From: Streptomyces sp. AM 4-1-1
GTDB lineage: Bacteria > Actinomycetota > Actinomycetes > Streptomycetales > Streptomycetaceae
NCBI RefSeq assembly: GCF_029167625.1
Contig: NZ_CP119145.1
Coordinates: forward strand, 3,410,001 to 3,474,000
DNA length: 64,000 nucleotides
Direction: 5' to 3'
Below the pieces are notes generated by a model that did not search any database, was not told the DNA's origin, and saw nothing but the letters and a program-made list of their open reading frames with translations. This document shows, piece after piece, positions 6,710 to 15,325 of the stretch. Made by a program: the position numbers and the translations under genes. Position 1 is the stretch's first letter, and each line of letters starts with the position of its first letter.

Positions 6710-7719
6710 ACAGTGCTCAGATCCGTTCAGCGGAGCGCACCTTGTCGGTGGGGACGTGGCTGATCGTCGGTGGGGCGATGCTGTTCTCGATCCTCACGGT
6801 CACACCGTTCATGGGGCGCCACAGCCCGAAGGGGTGGGAGTGGACGGCCCCGATCCTCCCGCTCGTCGTGGACGCCGCCGTGGTGATCGTGGTCCGTCTG
6901 GACTCGGTCCTGGCCGCCATGGGCGGGGACGGGGGCCGGTGGCCCGTCGCGCTGCGGTGGATGACCGGCGGCATGACCCTGGCCCTGAACGTCGCTGACA
7001 GCGCGCTGAAGAAAGACCTGGTCGGCGTGGCAGTCCACTCGGTCGCACCCTTGCTGCTGATCGTCACGGCCGAGACCGGTCTCGCCTACCGGCGGGCCAT
7101 CACCGCCGCCCGCACCGCCCGCGAAGCACAGCAGACCGCTGAGCGTGCGGAGCGGGAACGGGCCGCCGAGGAACGCCGGGAAGCCACTGAACGCCGTCGA
7201 CGCGAGGAGCGCGAGCACGCCGCTGTGCTGGCGCGTGAACAGCGTGAACACGAAGCGCTGTTGGCCCGTGAGCAGACCGCCCGGGAAGAGGCCGCACGCC
7301 GTGAGGAACGCGAGCGGGCCGAGGCCAAGAAGCGGGCTGAGCGTGAAGCCGCTGAACACCGTGAACACGAGCGTGAACAACGTGAGCGAGAGCGTGAACG
7401 CACCGAGCGCGAGACGGCTCAGCGCCGCGAGCTGGAGGCCCGGGAGCGGGAGGCCCGTGAACGCCATGAACACGAGCGTGAACAGCAGCGGGCCGAGCAT
7501 GAACGCAAGGCTCTACTGTCCGCCGGGCCCGCCGAGGAGAAGCAGGGCGAGGAGCAGGCGCGGGCCACGGTCCGGGCCGCGTTCGAGACCGGTCTGCCCA
7601 TCCGTACGGCGGCCGAGCTGTGCGGCTGGTCGGTCGGCTGGGTGACCGCCCGCTACCAGGAACACCGCGACACCACCACCGACGCTTCTGCTCTGGCCCT
7701 TGAGGAGGTCACCGCATGA
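6706..7719 (+). CDS. DUF2637 (Spd-like) membrane protein with long coiled coil and HTH tail
   Basis: The 337-aa protein has three parts. Residues about 18-122 hold three or four membrane helices typical of DUF2637 proteins, which occur in Streptomyces conjugative plasmids and AICEs and are linked to plasmid spread. Residues about 128-285 are an extreme Glu/Arg/Ala stretch (REEREHAAVLAREQREHEALL) that would form a long charged helix reaching into the cytoplasm. Residues about 295-325 look like a helix-turn-helix (IRTAAELCGWSVGWVTARYQEH), possibly DNA-binding. This would tether element DNA to the membrane near the transfer pump; that is inference. GTG 6706 overlaps the previous stop, and the next gene starts at the ATGA. 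Confidence 0.85.
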   Translation: MNSAQIRSAERTLSVGTWLIVGGAMLFSILTVTPFMGRHSPKGWEWTAPILPLVVDAAVVIVVRLDSVLAAMGGDGGRWPVALRWMTGGMTLALNVADSALKKDLVGVAVHSVAPLLLIVTAETGLAYRRAITAARTAREAQQTAERAERERAAEERREATERRRREEREHAAVLAREQREHEALLAREQTAREEAARREERERAEAKKRAEREAAEHREHEREQRERERERTERETAQRRELEAREREARERHEHEREQQRAEHERKALLSAGPAEEKQGEEQARATVRAAFETGLPIRTAAELCGWSVGWVTARYQEHRDTTTDASALALEEVTA

Positions 7720-8228
7720 TCGCCCTGATCCGCACCCGCACCCTGAACACCCTGCGTACCGACCTCACCAGGGCCGAGACCGAAGCCCAGGCCGCCCGCG
7801 TTGAGGCGGACAAGTGCCTGGAGCAGAGCGGCGACATGCTCGACCACCTGACCCATGCCGACGACGTGACGGAAGGGCTTCGGGCCGACCTGGCCCAGTC
7901 CCGGCTGGATGCGGCACGGCTCGAAGGCGAGCTGGAGGCCCTGCGGGCCCAGATGCTGCTGGACACCGAGGACCGCCAAGCCCTGCGCACCCTGCTCCGC
8001 GCCACCCGCAAGCAGAACCAGCGCGCCGAGCGGGTCTACGTACTCTTCCGCTTCGGGCAGCTTCACAGCATCCACGCCACGGCCACCGCCGCTGAGATCG
8101 CCGCCGAGGCCGAGGGCGCCGCACGGGACGGATGGACCCCGCACACCACCTGCTGCGACGGCACCACCGTCCCGGCCGCCGAGGTCCGGTGGCGCATCCA
8201 GCCCGTCATGCTCGGAGGTACCCGGTGA
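7716..8228 (+). CDS. Coiled-coil AICE protein, unknown function
   Basis: The 170-aa product has a heptad-rich coiled coil over residues 10-95 (RTDLTRAETEAQAARVEADK, then LRADLAQSRLDAARLEGELEALRAQM). The C-terminal part may be globular and contains a CC pair. It is coupled to the DUF2637 protein by ATGA and to the methyltransferase by GTGA. It may pair with the coiled coil of its upstream neighbour. No known family is recognised. Confidence 0.7.
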   Translation: MIALIRTRTLNTLRTDLTRAETEAQAARVEADKCLEQSGDMLDHLTHADDVTEGLRADLAQSRLDAARLEGELEALRAQMLLDTEDRQALRTLLRATRKQNQRAERVYVLFRFGQLHSIHATATAAEIAAEAEGAARDGWTPHTTCCDGTTVPAAEVRWRIQPVMLGGTR

Positions 8229-9326
8229 GCGGGTTGCGGATCGGGTCGGTGTGCTCCGGTTACCGGGGCCTGGACACGGCCGTTGAGGCGGTGTTCGGCG
8301 GGCGTACGGCCTGGGTCGCGGACAACGACCCCGGAGCCTCGAAGATCCTGGCCCACCACCTGCCCCACGTCCCGAACCTGGGGGACATCACCACGGTCGA
8401 CTGGCACCGGGTGGAGCCGGTCGATGTCTACTGCGGCGGGTATCCGTGCCAGCCGTTCAGCACCGCCGGCCACCGGAAGGGAACCGCTGATGCCCGGCAC
8501 ATCTGGCCCCACATCGCCCGTGCCCTTCGCGTTCTACGACCCCGCTACGCGGTCTTTGAGAACGTCGCAGGGCACCTTTCCCTCGGATTCGACACCGTCC
8601 TGTCCGACCTTGCCCACCTCGGGTTCGATGCGGAATGGTGCACTCTCCGCGCGTCCGACATCGGTGCCGCACACCAGCGCAACCGCCTCTTCCTCCTCGC
8701 CCGGCCTGCCGACACCGGCAGCGAGGGACTGGCGCGGCGGCGGGCAACGGGGACAGTTCCCCACCGCGATCGGCTCGCTGCTGCCCACCCCGTCGACCTC
8801 GGAGTCGACGGGGGCGGGGCACGCGGCACAGGGCGGCATGAACCTGCGCCACGTCGTCTCCCTCCTCCCGACACCGGTCCGCGCGGACGGCGAACGGCAG
8901 AGCAGCGTGTTCGGTCGGGGCAACCCGACGCTGCGCGGGGCGCTGCTGCCCACGCCGAGGGCTTCCGCGAACGAGAACCGGCAGACCCGCCGCACTCCCT
9001 CGCAGCAGGCGGGGAAGCACGGGTTGTGCCTGGCGGCCGAGGTGGCCGACCCGACTGGGGCCCCTACGCCGAAGCGGTCGAACGGTGGGAAGCGGTCACC
9101 GGGTGTCCCGCCCCCAAGCCAGTTGACGATCTGGGACGACTGAACCCGCCCTTCGTCGAATGGCTCATGGGACTCCCCGCCGGGTGGGTCACCACCGTGC
9201 CCGGCCTCTCCCGCACCGCACAGCTCAAAGCACTCGGCAACGGCGTCGTCCCCACAACAGGCCACGGCCGCCCTCCGGCTGCTTCTCAGCAGGCACACCG
9301 CCCACGCCCTGCCGGACGCCGCCTGA
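8225..9326 (+). pseudogene. Cytosine-5 DNA methyltransferase, three frameshifts
   Basis: This is a Dcm-type C5 methyltransferase broken by frame changes. The first frame (GTG 8225) holds motif I (IGSVCSGYRGLDTA), motif IV with the catalytic Cys (GGYPCQPFSTAG), motif VI (FENVAGH) and motif VIII (HQRNRLFLLA). At about 8695-8705 coding quality moves to the frame that reads GLPTPAARDW and repeated LLPTP segments, as in phage-type variable regions. It moves back at about 9045-9060 to DWGPYAEAVERWE and motif X (LKALGNGVVP). At 9254 one extra base shifts it again into QQATAALRLLL, ending at TGA 9324. Third positions are nearly all G or C only along this zigzag. The first frame happens to stay open into the next gene, so a false 480-aa fusion could be called. 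Real decay or sequencing error are both possible. Confidence 0.8.
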
Positions 9327-9664
9327 TGGCCGACGTCTACCGGTGGCGCCTCGCCCCGGACGGCTACGCGACCCGCCGTCAGCTCCGCGCGATGGAGCTG
9401 CGGCCGGGCGGTCAGGACGTCGCCGCACAACTGGAGAGGCCCCGGCGCCGCCGGGGCCCGCTGGTGGCGTACCTCTACCGCATCGACCAGGCCAAGCCCG
9501 TCCGGCCGATGACACCGGCCCGGTGGGCGGCGCTGGACAAGGCGATGGCCGCGCGCCGCACCTGCCCGAACTGCCGACGCGACGTCGGGTACTGCATCCC
9601 GCCCACCCTCGGCATGTGCGTGCCCTGCCACGACACCCCCGGCAGCCAGGCACTGGCCGCCTGA
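9326..9664 (+). CDS. Zinc-ribbon AICE protein, unknown function
   Basis: The 112-aa product starts at ATG 9326, overlapping the TGA that ends the restored methyltransferase frame. It carries RRQLRAMELRPGGQ near the N-end and a four-cysteine ribbon CPNCRRDVGYCIPP...CVPC at residues 80-105 that should bind zinc. RRQ-type small proteins like this are frequent in actinobacterial elements, but their role is unknown. Because the upstream gene is frameshifted, this gene can appear fused to it; the overlap and the change in content support a separate gene. Confidence 0.75.
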   Translation: MADVYRWRLAPDGYATRRQLRAMELRPGGQDVAAQLERPRRRRGPLVAYLYRIDQAKPVRPMTPARWAALDKAMAARRTCPNCRRDVGYCIPPTLGMCVPCHDTPGSQALAA

Positions 9665-9699
9665 GCATGTTCCGCCCGATTCTCCGAAAGGCCGTACTC

Positions 9700-9951
9700 A
9701 TGGGATTCCTCGACCGCCTCATCGGCCCGCCCGGCTCCGGCTCCGCCGGTTCGATCGGCACCACCGGGCAGCCGACACCGAAGAACACTCCGGCTTCGGC
9801 GGCTGAGCAGGCGATTCACTCCGCGTTCCGTGAGCGCCGCGGAGTCGCCCGCCGCCACTACAAGAAGACCGGTGACAGCAGCCCCATGTGGCAGGCCAAG
9901 GCCGACGAAAACGACGCGATCAACGCCAGCCGCCGCAGCCGCCGCCGCTGA
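9700..9951 (+). CDS. 83-aa basic AICE protein, unknown function
   Basis: The start ATG at 9700 is chosen for the GAAAGG eight bases before it; an in-frame ATG at 9667 lacks one. The protein begins with a short amphipathic stretch (MGFLDRLIGPPG), then a Gly/Ser/Thr linker, then a basic C-terminal half (FRERRGVARRHYKKTGD, ending in SRRSRRR). It may bind nucleic acid or sit near the membrane. It closes the operon before the hairpin at 9969-10009. Confidence 0.6.
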   Translation: MGFLDRLIGPPGSGSAGSIGTTGQPTPKNTPASAAEQAIHSAFRERRGVARRHYKKTGDSSPMWQAKADENDAINASRRSRRR

Positions 9952-9968
9952 CTCCACCACACCTCGAC

Positions 9969-10009
9969 GGGGTGCCCGGCCCGCTTCTCAGGGCCCGGCC
10001 GGGCACCCC
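9969..10009 (+). terminator. Strong hairpin after the 83-aa gene
   Basis: GGGGTGCCCGGCC (9969-9981) and GGCCGGGCACCCC (9997-10009) form a perfect 13-bp stem with a 15-nt loop, 18 bp past the stop. It separates the long operon from the next gene. Confidence 0.75.
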
Positions 10010-10038
10010 CTCATTTCACTCCCGAAGGAGCGTGACCA

Positions 10039-12081
10039 GTGTCCACCACCGAGACGAGTACGAAAGCGCCGCCCGACACCCCGCCCGTGCCCGAGGTGCT
10101 GGCATCGGTCGACGGGCCGGACGGACAGCCGGTGCCGATCGAGATCACTCTCCACCAGCAGCCTGCCGACGGTGCGGGTTCTGTGCCTGCTCAGGCTGGT
10201 GCCGGGCGGTTGCGGGCGTGGCCGGTGGCCCTGTTCGGCACCGAAGCCGCCACCACCGGGGCATCAGCCGCCTACGCGGCGGCGGGCACGGCTGGTGTTC
10301 TGACGGCTGCGGGGGTTGCTGCCGGGGGCGGTCTGATCGCTGCCGGTGTGGCCGCCTACCGCTCCCGCACCCCCAAGCCGAAGAGCCCCGGTGGGCGGGT
10401 ACTGCGCCCCTCCGGCCCCCGCACGACACCCAGCGCCCCGTCGGGCCGGGGTCGTTCCGGTGGCCGTGGTGGTGGCGCCGGGCTGGGAGCGGGTAGCGGC
10501 CGTGGTCACCGTACGGGTGGCCGGGGGCGTTCCTCCGGGCTCGGTGCGGTGAGTTCCGGGGCCTCTTCCCCGCGCGGCGGCTCCCGCCCGTCTTCCACTT
10601 CTCCCTCCTCGCGCACCAGGACAAGCCCCGTGCTGAACAGGATGAACAAGCGCACGGGTGGTAGCGGGGCGGGGCCGGGCGGGCTCGTCGGCCGTTCGCC
10701 GTCCGGCCCCGGTACGGGGCCGGCGTCTGGTGGGCGGGGCGGACTGCTGCAGCGGCTTTCCCACCGACGCAACGGCGGTGGGCCCGGCTCCCCTTCCGGT
10801 TCGGGGTCGCTGTCCAAGGACCGGGGATCGGGTGGTGGCCGTGGTGGTGGTGGTGGTGCGGGGCGGTCGACGGTCGGTGCGTGGTCGCGGCGGGCCGCCC
10901 GGTCCGGGATGCGTGCCCTCGCCAAGACCGTGGGTGCGGGCCGTGCGGCCCGTGATTCCGCCGCTGGTCAGGCTCTGTCGGACCGTATCCGTACCGGGCG
11001 CCGGAGCCTGGCCAAGAAGGGGAAGGCCGGGGTGCGGTACGTGCTGCGCAGTGCGGCGGCGAAGGTCGCGGCCGGTGCCGTCGGCGCCCTGGCCCTGATT
11101 CCGGGGCTGTTGCTGCGGACCGGTGCCGCCGCGATGGGTGGTCTCCTGCGGCTGCTGCGGCTGGCCCCGCGCACCGGGACCAAGTGGGGCATCTACTTCA
11201 CCCGCTGGTCCCTCCACCTGGCCAAGAAGGTCCACACCCGGCTGATGGCCAAGGCGAAGAAGCGGTGGGAGGGCGACACCCGGCCGGACGTCCTGACCGA
11301 CTTCAACGAGCCCGGCCACACCCGCCCCCTCACCACCGCCGACCTGTTCGGCACCGACTACTTCGGAGGAGACCTCGTGTCCGTGTTCCAGACCGAGACC
11401 GAGGCCGTGCGTGAGGCGTACTCGGCCTATGACCCGCCGATGATGCTCGCCGTGGCCGCCGAGTACTGGGGCCTGCCCGAGGGCGTGACCTCGGTGGCCG
11501 AGGCGGTGCGGCAGCTCGCAGTCAACACCGCCGACAAGTACCCGGCCGACGCGAGGATGGCCGACCAGGTCGCGGCGGTCTACGCCCTGCTCCACCAGGC
11601 CGCCCAGAAGGCCGCCGAGGTCGGACCCCTCTTCGCGAAGGTCCACGAGAACGACCTGCGCCGCTTCGAGGAGCCCCGCCCGGGTGAGCACATGTGGAAC
11701 ATCCTGGAGCGCCGCGCGGACGGCGGGTTCGACCAGCGTCAGCCCTCCCGGTTCGTCGCGGTCGCCCAGGATGTCGCGCACGTCTACGCCCGCTACGAGC
11801 CCGGCCACATGAACCAGGTCGCCGCCGAGTACGAGGGCATCCCGGCCGGAATCGAGAACATCGCCGCCGCGATCAGCCTGCTCCAGGTCCGCTCGAATGA
11901 CCGCTACCCCGTCGACAAGGCCGTCGTCGACGCGATCACGGACGTCCACCAGCTCCTCATGCAGGCCGCCTCCGCCGCACAGGAGCTGATGCCGTCCTTC
12001 CGCCGCCTGCACGCCCCCGACATCGCCCGCCACGAAGCCCCCCGCAACGGCGAAGAGTCCGAAGCGATGTGGGACGTCTGA
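10039..12081 (+). CDS. 680-aa membrane/transfer protein with duplicated C-terminal domain
   Basis: I do not recognise a named family. Residues about 78-108 and 343-380 are Ala/Gly/Leu-rich and could cross the membrane. Residues about 110-330 are a Gly/Ser/Arg/Pro low-complexity, very basic region. The C-terminal third holds two copies of a domain of about 115 residues (446-560 and 568-680). Shared landmarks are a V..AY..Y.P start, VAAEY.G(L/I)P.G, a YP.D step, LL.QAA and a MW end. Start GTG 10039 follows GAAGGAG. It stands alone between two strong hairpins, right before the transfer ATPase gene. A structural role in the mating apparatus or in binding element DNA is plausible. Hypothetical, but certainly coding by third-position GC. 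Confidence 0.75.
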   Translation: MSTTETSTKAPPDTPPVPEVLASVDGPDGQPVPIEITLHQQPADGAGSVPAQAGAGRLRAWPVALFGTEAATTGASAAYAAAGTAGVLTAAGVAAGGGLIAAGVAAYRSRTPKPKSPGGRVLRPSGPRTTPSAPSGRGRSGGRGGGAGLGAGSGRGHRTGGRGRSSGLGAVSSGASSPRGGSRPSSTSPSSRTRTSPVLNRMNKRTGGSGAGPGGLVGRSPSGPGTGPASGGRGGLLQRLSHRRNGGGPGSPSGSGSLSKDRGSGGGRGGGGGAGRSTVGAWSRRAARSGMRALAKTVGAGRAARDSAAGQALSDRIRTGRRSLAKKGKAGVRYVLRSAAAKVAAGAVGALALIPGLLLRTGAAAMGGLLRLLRLAPRTGTKWGIYFTRWSLHLAKKVHTRLMAKAKKRWEGDTRPDVLTDFNEPGHTRPLTTADLFGTDYFGGDLVSVFQTETEAVREAYSAYDPPMMLAVAAEYWGLPEGVTSVAEAVRQLAVNTADKYPADARMADQVAAVYALLHQAAQKAAEVGPLFAKVHENDLRRFEEPRPGEHMWNILERRADGGFDQRQPSRFVAVAQDVAHVYARYEPGHMNQVAAEYEGIPAGIENIAAAISLLQVRSNDRYPVDKAVVDAITDVHQLLMQAASAAQELMPSFRRLHAPDIARHEAPRNGEESEAMWDV

Positions 12082-12112
12082 CCACCTGAAAACCCACCCC
12101 ACCCCGCTCAAC

Positions 12113-12152
12113 GTCTGTGGGCCGTGCACCAGCCGGTACACGGCCCACAGAC
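12113..12152 (+). terminator. 14-bp perfect hairpin before the tra gene
   Basis: GTCTGTGGGCCGTG (12113-12126) pairs with CACGGCCCACAGAC (12139-12152) over a 12-nt loop, 32 bp after the upstream stop and 38 bp before the tra start. It probably terminates the upstream gene, or could form an operator dyad for tra. Confidence 0.65.
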
Positions 12153-12190
12153 ATACCCCCTGCCTCTGATCTGTGTTCGAAGGAGCCTTG

Positions 12191-14362
12191 ATGGCTGCCA
12201 AGTCCGCCTCCTCCGCTCCGGTCCTGGACTGGAGCTGGAACCACACCCCCGCCACGTCCGCCGCCCTGGTCGCCGGAGGCGCCTACGCGCTGGCCGCGAC
12301 CGGGTCCGTCACCGGCCTTCCCCCCTCCCACGCCCTCATGGTCGCCGGGGCGGGCGCCGCCGCCCAGAGCCTGGCCGATCTCTGCCAGCACCGGCCCGCC
12401 AGCCACATCGTCGCCCGCTGCGCGGCCTGGCTCACCGCCGGAGGCTGGACCGCCTCCGCCCTGGCCGACCACACCCCCCTCACCTGGGGCATGACCGGCT
12501 GGTGGGCCGCCGGAACCGTGGCGGGCATGACCCTGGCCCGGGGCCTGGTCCACGCTGAGGAGACCGCCCGCACCGAACGCCACCAGCGGAAGCTCCAGAA
12601 GTGGGCCAACAAGCAGGCCGGTGAATGGCACGAGCGGCTTCACCGGCTCTTCCGCCTGGAGGGCCACCAGGTCGACGGCGTCCGCCCCTGGAAAGGCGAC
12701 GTCGGCTACACCGTGCTGGTCACCATGCCTTCCGACACCCCCGAACTCCCCGCCGATGCCGTGCGCAAGCTCGCCGTCGACCTCCGCCTCCCCAAAGGCG
12801 GCGGCATCCAGGTCCTCGACGGCGAGACCTACGGGCAGACCCTGATCCGGGTCACCGCCGTCGATGTCCTCGCCAAGCAGATCGACCTGCCCGACAGCCC
12901 CGAGGACACCACCGTCACCAGCATCTACGACGGCGTCCCCCTCGGTCTCAAGCCCGACGCCGAAGAGGCCCGGATTTCGATCGTTGACGACTGTGTCCTG
13001 GTCGTCGGCCAGACCGGTTCCGGCAAGACGAACCTGCTCAACGGAGCGAACGCCGGACTCCTGCGCACCAACAACACCGTCGTCATGCACATCGACGTCA
13101 CCGGCGCCGGTATCAGCCTGCCCTGGCTCCACGCATGGGCCGCCGACGGAACCGCGGCGGTGCCGCTGATCGACTGGACCGCCGACACGATCGAAGAAGC
13201 CCACATCCTCTGCGACACCGTCATCGCCGGAATCGGCGCCCGCAAGTCCGGCCACCAGGACAAACTCACCGAGGACGACAAGCTCACCGTCACCCATGAC
13301 CTGCCCGAAGTCGTGGTCGCCGTCGACGAGATCGCGGAACTCAGCCCGGCGCTGCTTCGCAAGCTGGACACCATCGTCAACACCGGCCGCGCCGTCCGCG
13401 TCCGCGTGCTGATCTGCGGACTGCGCGCCACCCAGGACGTCATCACCGCCGCCATGAAAAAGCAGTCCCGTGGCCGCGTCGGCATGCGCGTCTCCGACCC
13501 CGAAGAACTCTCCCACCTCTTCCCGACCGGCGGCGGACGCATCAACCCCAAGTCAGCCCCGTACAAGGGCTGCGGGTTCTACTCCTCACCGGACGCCGAC
13601 GACGTCGTCTCCGACCCGACCGCGTTCAAGGCGTACCGGATCACCCCGAAGCAGATCCGGGCTTTGTCCGTCACCTACGCCGAGCGCCGGCCGAAGCTCG
13701 AAGACGTCTTCCTCGACACCGAGCCGGGCGAGTACTACGCCAGCCGGTGGGGCCGCATCCTGCCCCGCCTCTACAAGCCCGCCCAACTCGCTCCTACCAC
13801 CGCCCCCTACACCAGCATCGACACCCTCTACCCGCCGATCAACCAGCTCACCGGCATCCCCATCACCACCGCCACCGACCCCGAGGACGACAACGCCCCC
13901 GCCCCCCGCACCGTTGCCGCGGCCACGCAGGAATCGGCCCGCCCCGAACCGAGGGTCGGAAGCGATCTGCTGTCGACCATCCTCAGCGCCGCCCGCACCA
14001 CCCCCGCCCAGGCCCCTGCTACCACCAGTGGCGGGGACGACGCCACGGTCATCCAGGCCGACTTCGGCCGCGTCATCCAACAGGCCGGAACCCCCGACGA
14101 CCGGCCCAACCCCGTCCCCCAGCTCCTGGCCGAGGCGCACCAGCACGTCGTCGCCGCCGGCGGACGGATGTGGAGCAGCGACCTCGCCGCCGCCCACGGC
14201 CTGGACCCCCGCGCCTTCGGCACCGAGCTGAACCGCCTGCTGCGCGACGTCGGTGTCGAACGCCCCGGAGTCGGCACGGTCCGCATCGGAGACGACTCCA
14301 AGAGCGGCTACCTCGCCGAAACCCTGGCCGAAGCTATCCAGTGCTACCGCAACACACAGTGA
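12191..14362 (+). CDS. FtsK/SpoIIIE-type DNA translocase (TraB/TraSA-like)
   Basis: This 723-aa protein is the conjugative DNA pump of the element. Residues about 20-120 contain several membrane helices. A Walker A, VVGQTGSGKTN, is at about 273 and a Walker B, VVVAVDEIAEL, at about 374. A further conserved patch, RVRVLICGLRATQDVI, follows. Residues about 640-715 look like a winged-helix DNA-reading domain (MWSSDLAAAHGLDPRAFGTELNRLL). TraB-family proteins are known to form hexamers that move double-stranded plasmid DNA between mycelia after binding short clt repeats near the 3' end of their own gene. Just such repeats (GACCCACACA, four times) lie 16-62 bp downstream. The start ATG 12191 follows GAAGGAG. 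Confidence 0.92.
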   Translation: MAAKSASSAPVLDWSWNHTPATSAALVAGGAYALAATGSVTGLPPSHALMVAGAGAAAQSLADLCQHRPASHIVARCAAWLTAGGWTASALADHTPLTWGMTGWWAAGTVAGMTLARGLVHAEETARTERHQRKLQKWANKQAGEWHERLHRLFRLEGHQVDGVRPWKGDVGYTVLVTMPSDTPELPADAVRKLAVDLRLPKGGGIQVLDGETYGQTLIRVTAVDVLAKQIDLPDSPEDTTVTSIYDGVPLGLKPDAEEARISIVDDCVLVVGQTGSGKTNLLNGANAGLLRTNNTVVMHIDVTGAGISLPWLHAWAADGTAAVPLIDWTADTIEEAHILCDTVIAGIGARKSGHQDKLTEDDKLTVTHDLPEVVVAVDEIAELSPALLRKLDTIVNTGRAVRVRVLICGLRATQDVITAAMKKQSRGRVGMRVSDPEELSHLFPTGGGRINPKSAPYKGCGFYSSPDADDVVSDPTAFKAYRITPKQIRALSVTYAERRPKLEDVFLDTEPGEYYASRWGRILPRLYKPAQLAPTTAPYTSIDTLYPPINQLTGIPITTATDPEDDNAPAPRTVAAATQESARPEPRVGSDLLSTILSAARTTPAQAPATTSGGDDATVIQADFGRVIQQAGTPDDRPNPVPQLLAEAHQHVVAAGGRMWSSDLAAAHGLDPRAFGTELNRLLRDVGVERPGVGTVRIGDDSKSGYLAETLAEAIQCYRNTQ

Positions 14363-14615
14363 CCCGCCCCGGCACCTGACCCACACAGCCGACCCACACA
14401 GACCCACACACCCCGACCCACACAGCCCGTGTGCGTCACACAAGGGCGTTTAGGTCCCTGACCTGCCCGTGTGGGGTGTGTGCGTCACACACAACCCCCG
14501 CCGGAAGAACCCCGGAACCCCTCCCCCGAGAGGCTTCCGAGCCCTCCTGGCGGCACGTGTGGCCCCACACCCCACACATCACTCCCGGTAACCATATCTC
14601 ACGTGAGGTCACCCC
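14363..14615. other. Non-coding tract after tra, rich in CACACA repeats
   Basis: There is no gene. It holds four GACCCACACA decamers (14378-14424), two short palindromes centred on CGT (GTGTGCGTCACAC at about 14429 and GTGTGTGCGTCACACAC at about 14476), a CTGACCTGC copy at 14458 and a Pro-codon-like CCCC tract. The density of related repeats indicates a DNA site and not a decayed gene. Confidence 0.6.
14378..14424 (+). repeat. Four GACCCACACA repeats, candidate clt
   Basis: Exact copies lie at 14378-14387, 14391-14400, 14401-14410 and 14415-14424, all in the same direction, starting 16 bp after the tra stop codon. TraB of plasmid pSVH1 is known to bind 8-bp repeats beginning GACCC in its clt locus just past traB. 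Position, direction, copy number and the shared GACCC start make this a strong candidate for the transfer-recognition site. Confidence 0.65.
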
Positions 14616-14810
14616 ATGGCTCTGACCGTCTCCGCCGTCGTCCTCTTCCTGATCATCGTCCTGATCATGCTGCGCACCGGCTACCTCCGCTTCGGCCCCG
14701 CCCTCGCCGCCGCCCTCCTCGGCTTCTTCCTCGCCTCCACCGGCATCGCCCCCACCATCACCGAAGCGCTCACCAGCATCGCCGCCGCACTCACCCGCAT
14801 CACCGCTTGA
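14616..14810 (+). CDS. 64-aa two-span membrane protein (Spd-like)
   Basis: Almost the whole protein is hydrophobic: helix 1 at residues 3-19 (LTVSAVVLFLIIVLIML) and helix 2 at about 27-46 (GPALAAALLGFFLASTGIAP), joined by the short loop RTGYLRF. Tiny membrane proteins next to tra genes in Streptomyces plasmids and AICEs are often spread (Spd) proteins, needed for intramycelial movement of the element. Assignment rests on size, topology and position. The ATG at 14616 follows a GAGG motif. Confidence 0.75.
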   Translation: MALTVSAVVLFLIIVLIMLRTGYLRFGPALAAALLGFFLASTGIAPTITEALTSIAAALTRITA

Positions 14811-14836
14811 CCCGGTCCGGTCCGAAGGAGCCCGTC

Positions 14837-15316
14837 GTGCATGACCCCACGTACGAGATCACCACCCAACCCACCCATCCGATCACCCACCTGACGACCG
14901 CGCAGCGGCCCGTGATGCTGCCCGCCGAGATCCCGCCCGGCATCCAGCTCGTCACCCTCCCCGGAGGCATCCGCACCCTCGCCTACACCCCCGACCACAC
15001 ACCGCCCGCACCGGTCGCGACGGCGCAGCCGATCCCGGCCTGGGCCAAGACCACCGCGCTCCTCGCCCCCACCATCGGCGGCGGTGCCGCCGCGACCGGC
15101 ATCGGAATCTCCTACGCAGCCCCGGGACTGATCGCCATGAGCCAAGCCCTCTGGGCCGCCGTCGCCCTCATCGCCGCCGCCGCCATCGGCATCCCCACCC
15201 TTCTGCGCGTCGGCCGCGCCACCACCAACACCCGCACGGGCACCACCCACATCACCCAGAACATCACCGCCACCGGAATGTTCGGCAACGCCAACGGCAC
15301 CATCCACCACCGCTGA
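14837..15316 (+). CDS. Membrane protein of the spread region (SpdD/DUF6251-like)
   Basis: The 159-aa product has a Pro/Thr-rich soluble N-terminal part (residues 1-75), two membrane helices at about 76-95 (TTALLAPTIGGGAAATGIGISYA) and 100-125 (LWAAVALIAAAAIGIPTLL), and a Thr/Asn-rich C-terminus ending in IHHR. This arrangement is common in proteins beside tra genes in Streptomyces elements; the family names SpdD or DUF6251 are from memory. GTG 14837 follows GAAGGAG. It probably works with the preceding 64-aa protein in spreading. Confidence 0.7.
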   Translation: MHDPTYEITTQPTHPITHLTTAQRPVMLPAEIPPGIQLVTLPGGIRTLAYTPDHTPPAPVATAQPIPAWAKTTALLAPTIGGGAAATGIGISYAAPGLIAMSQALWAAVALIAAAAIGIPTLLRVGRATTNTRTGTTHITQNITATGMFGNANGTIHHR

Positions 15317-15325
15317 GGAGAGCCC

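Noticed and set aside
8225..9664. Single 480-aa methyltransferase-zinc-ribbon fusion
   Set aside because: The middle of this frame loses third-position GC bias while another frame gains it and reads typical LLPTP segments; the next gene has its own overlapping start.
14378..14424. CRISPR-like array at the GACCCACACA repeats
   Set aside because: Repeats are only 10 bp with 0-4 bp spacing and no cas genes; they fit a protein-binding site.
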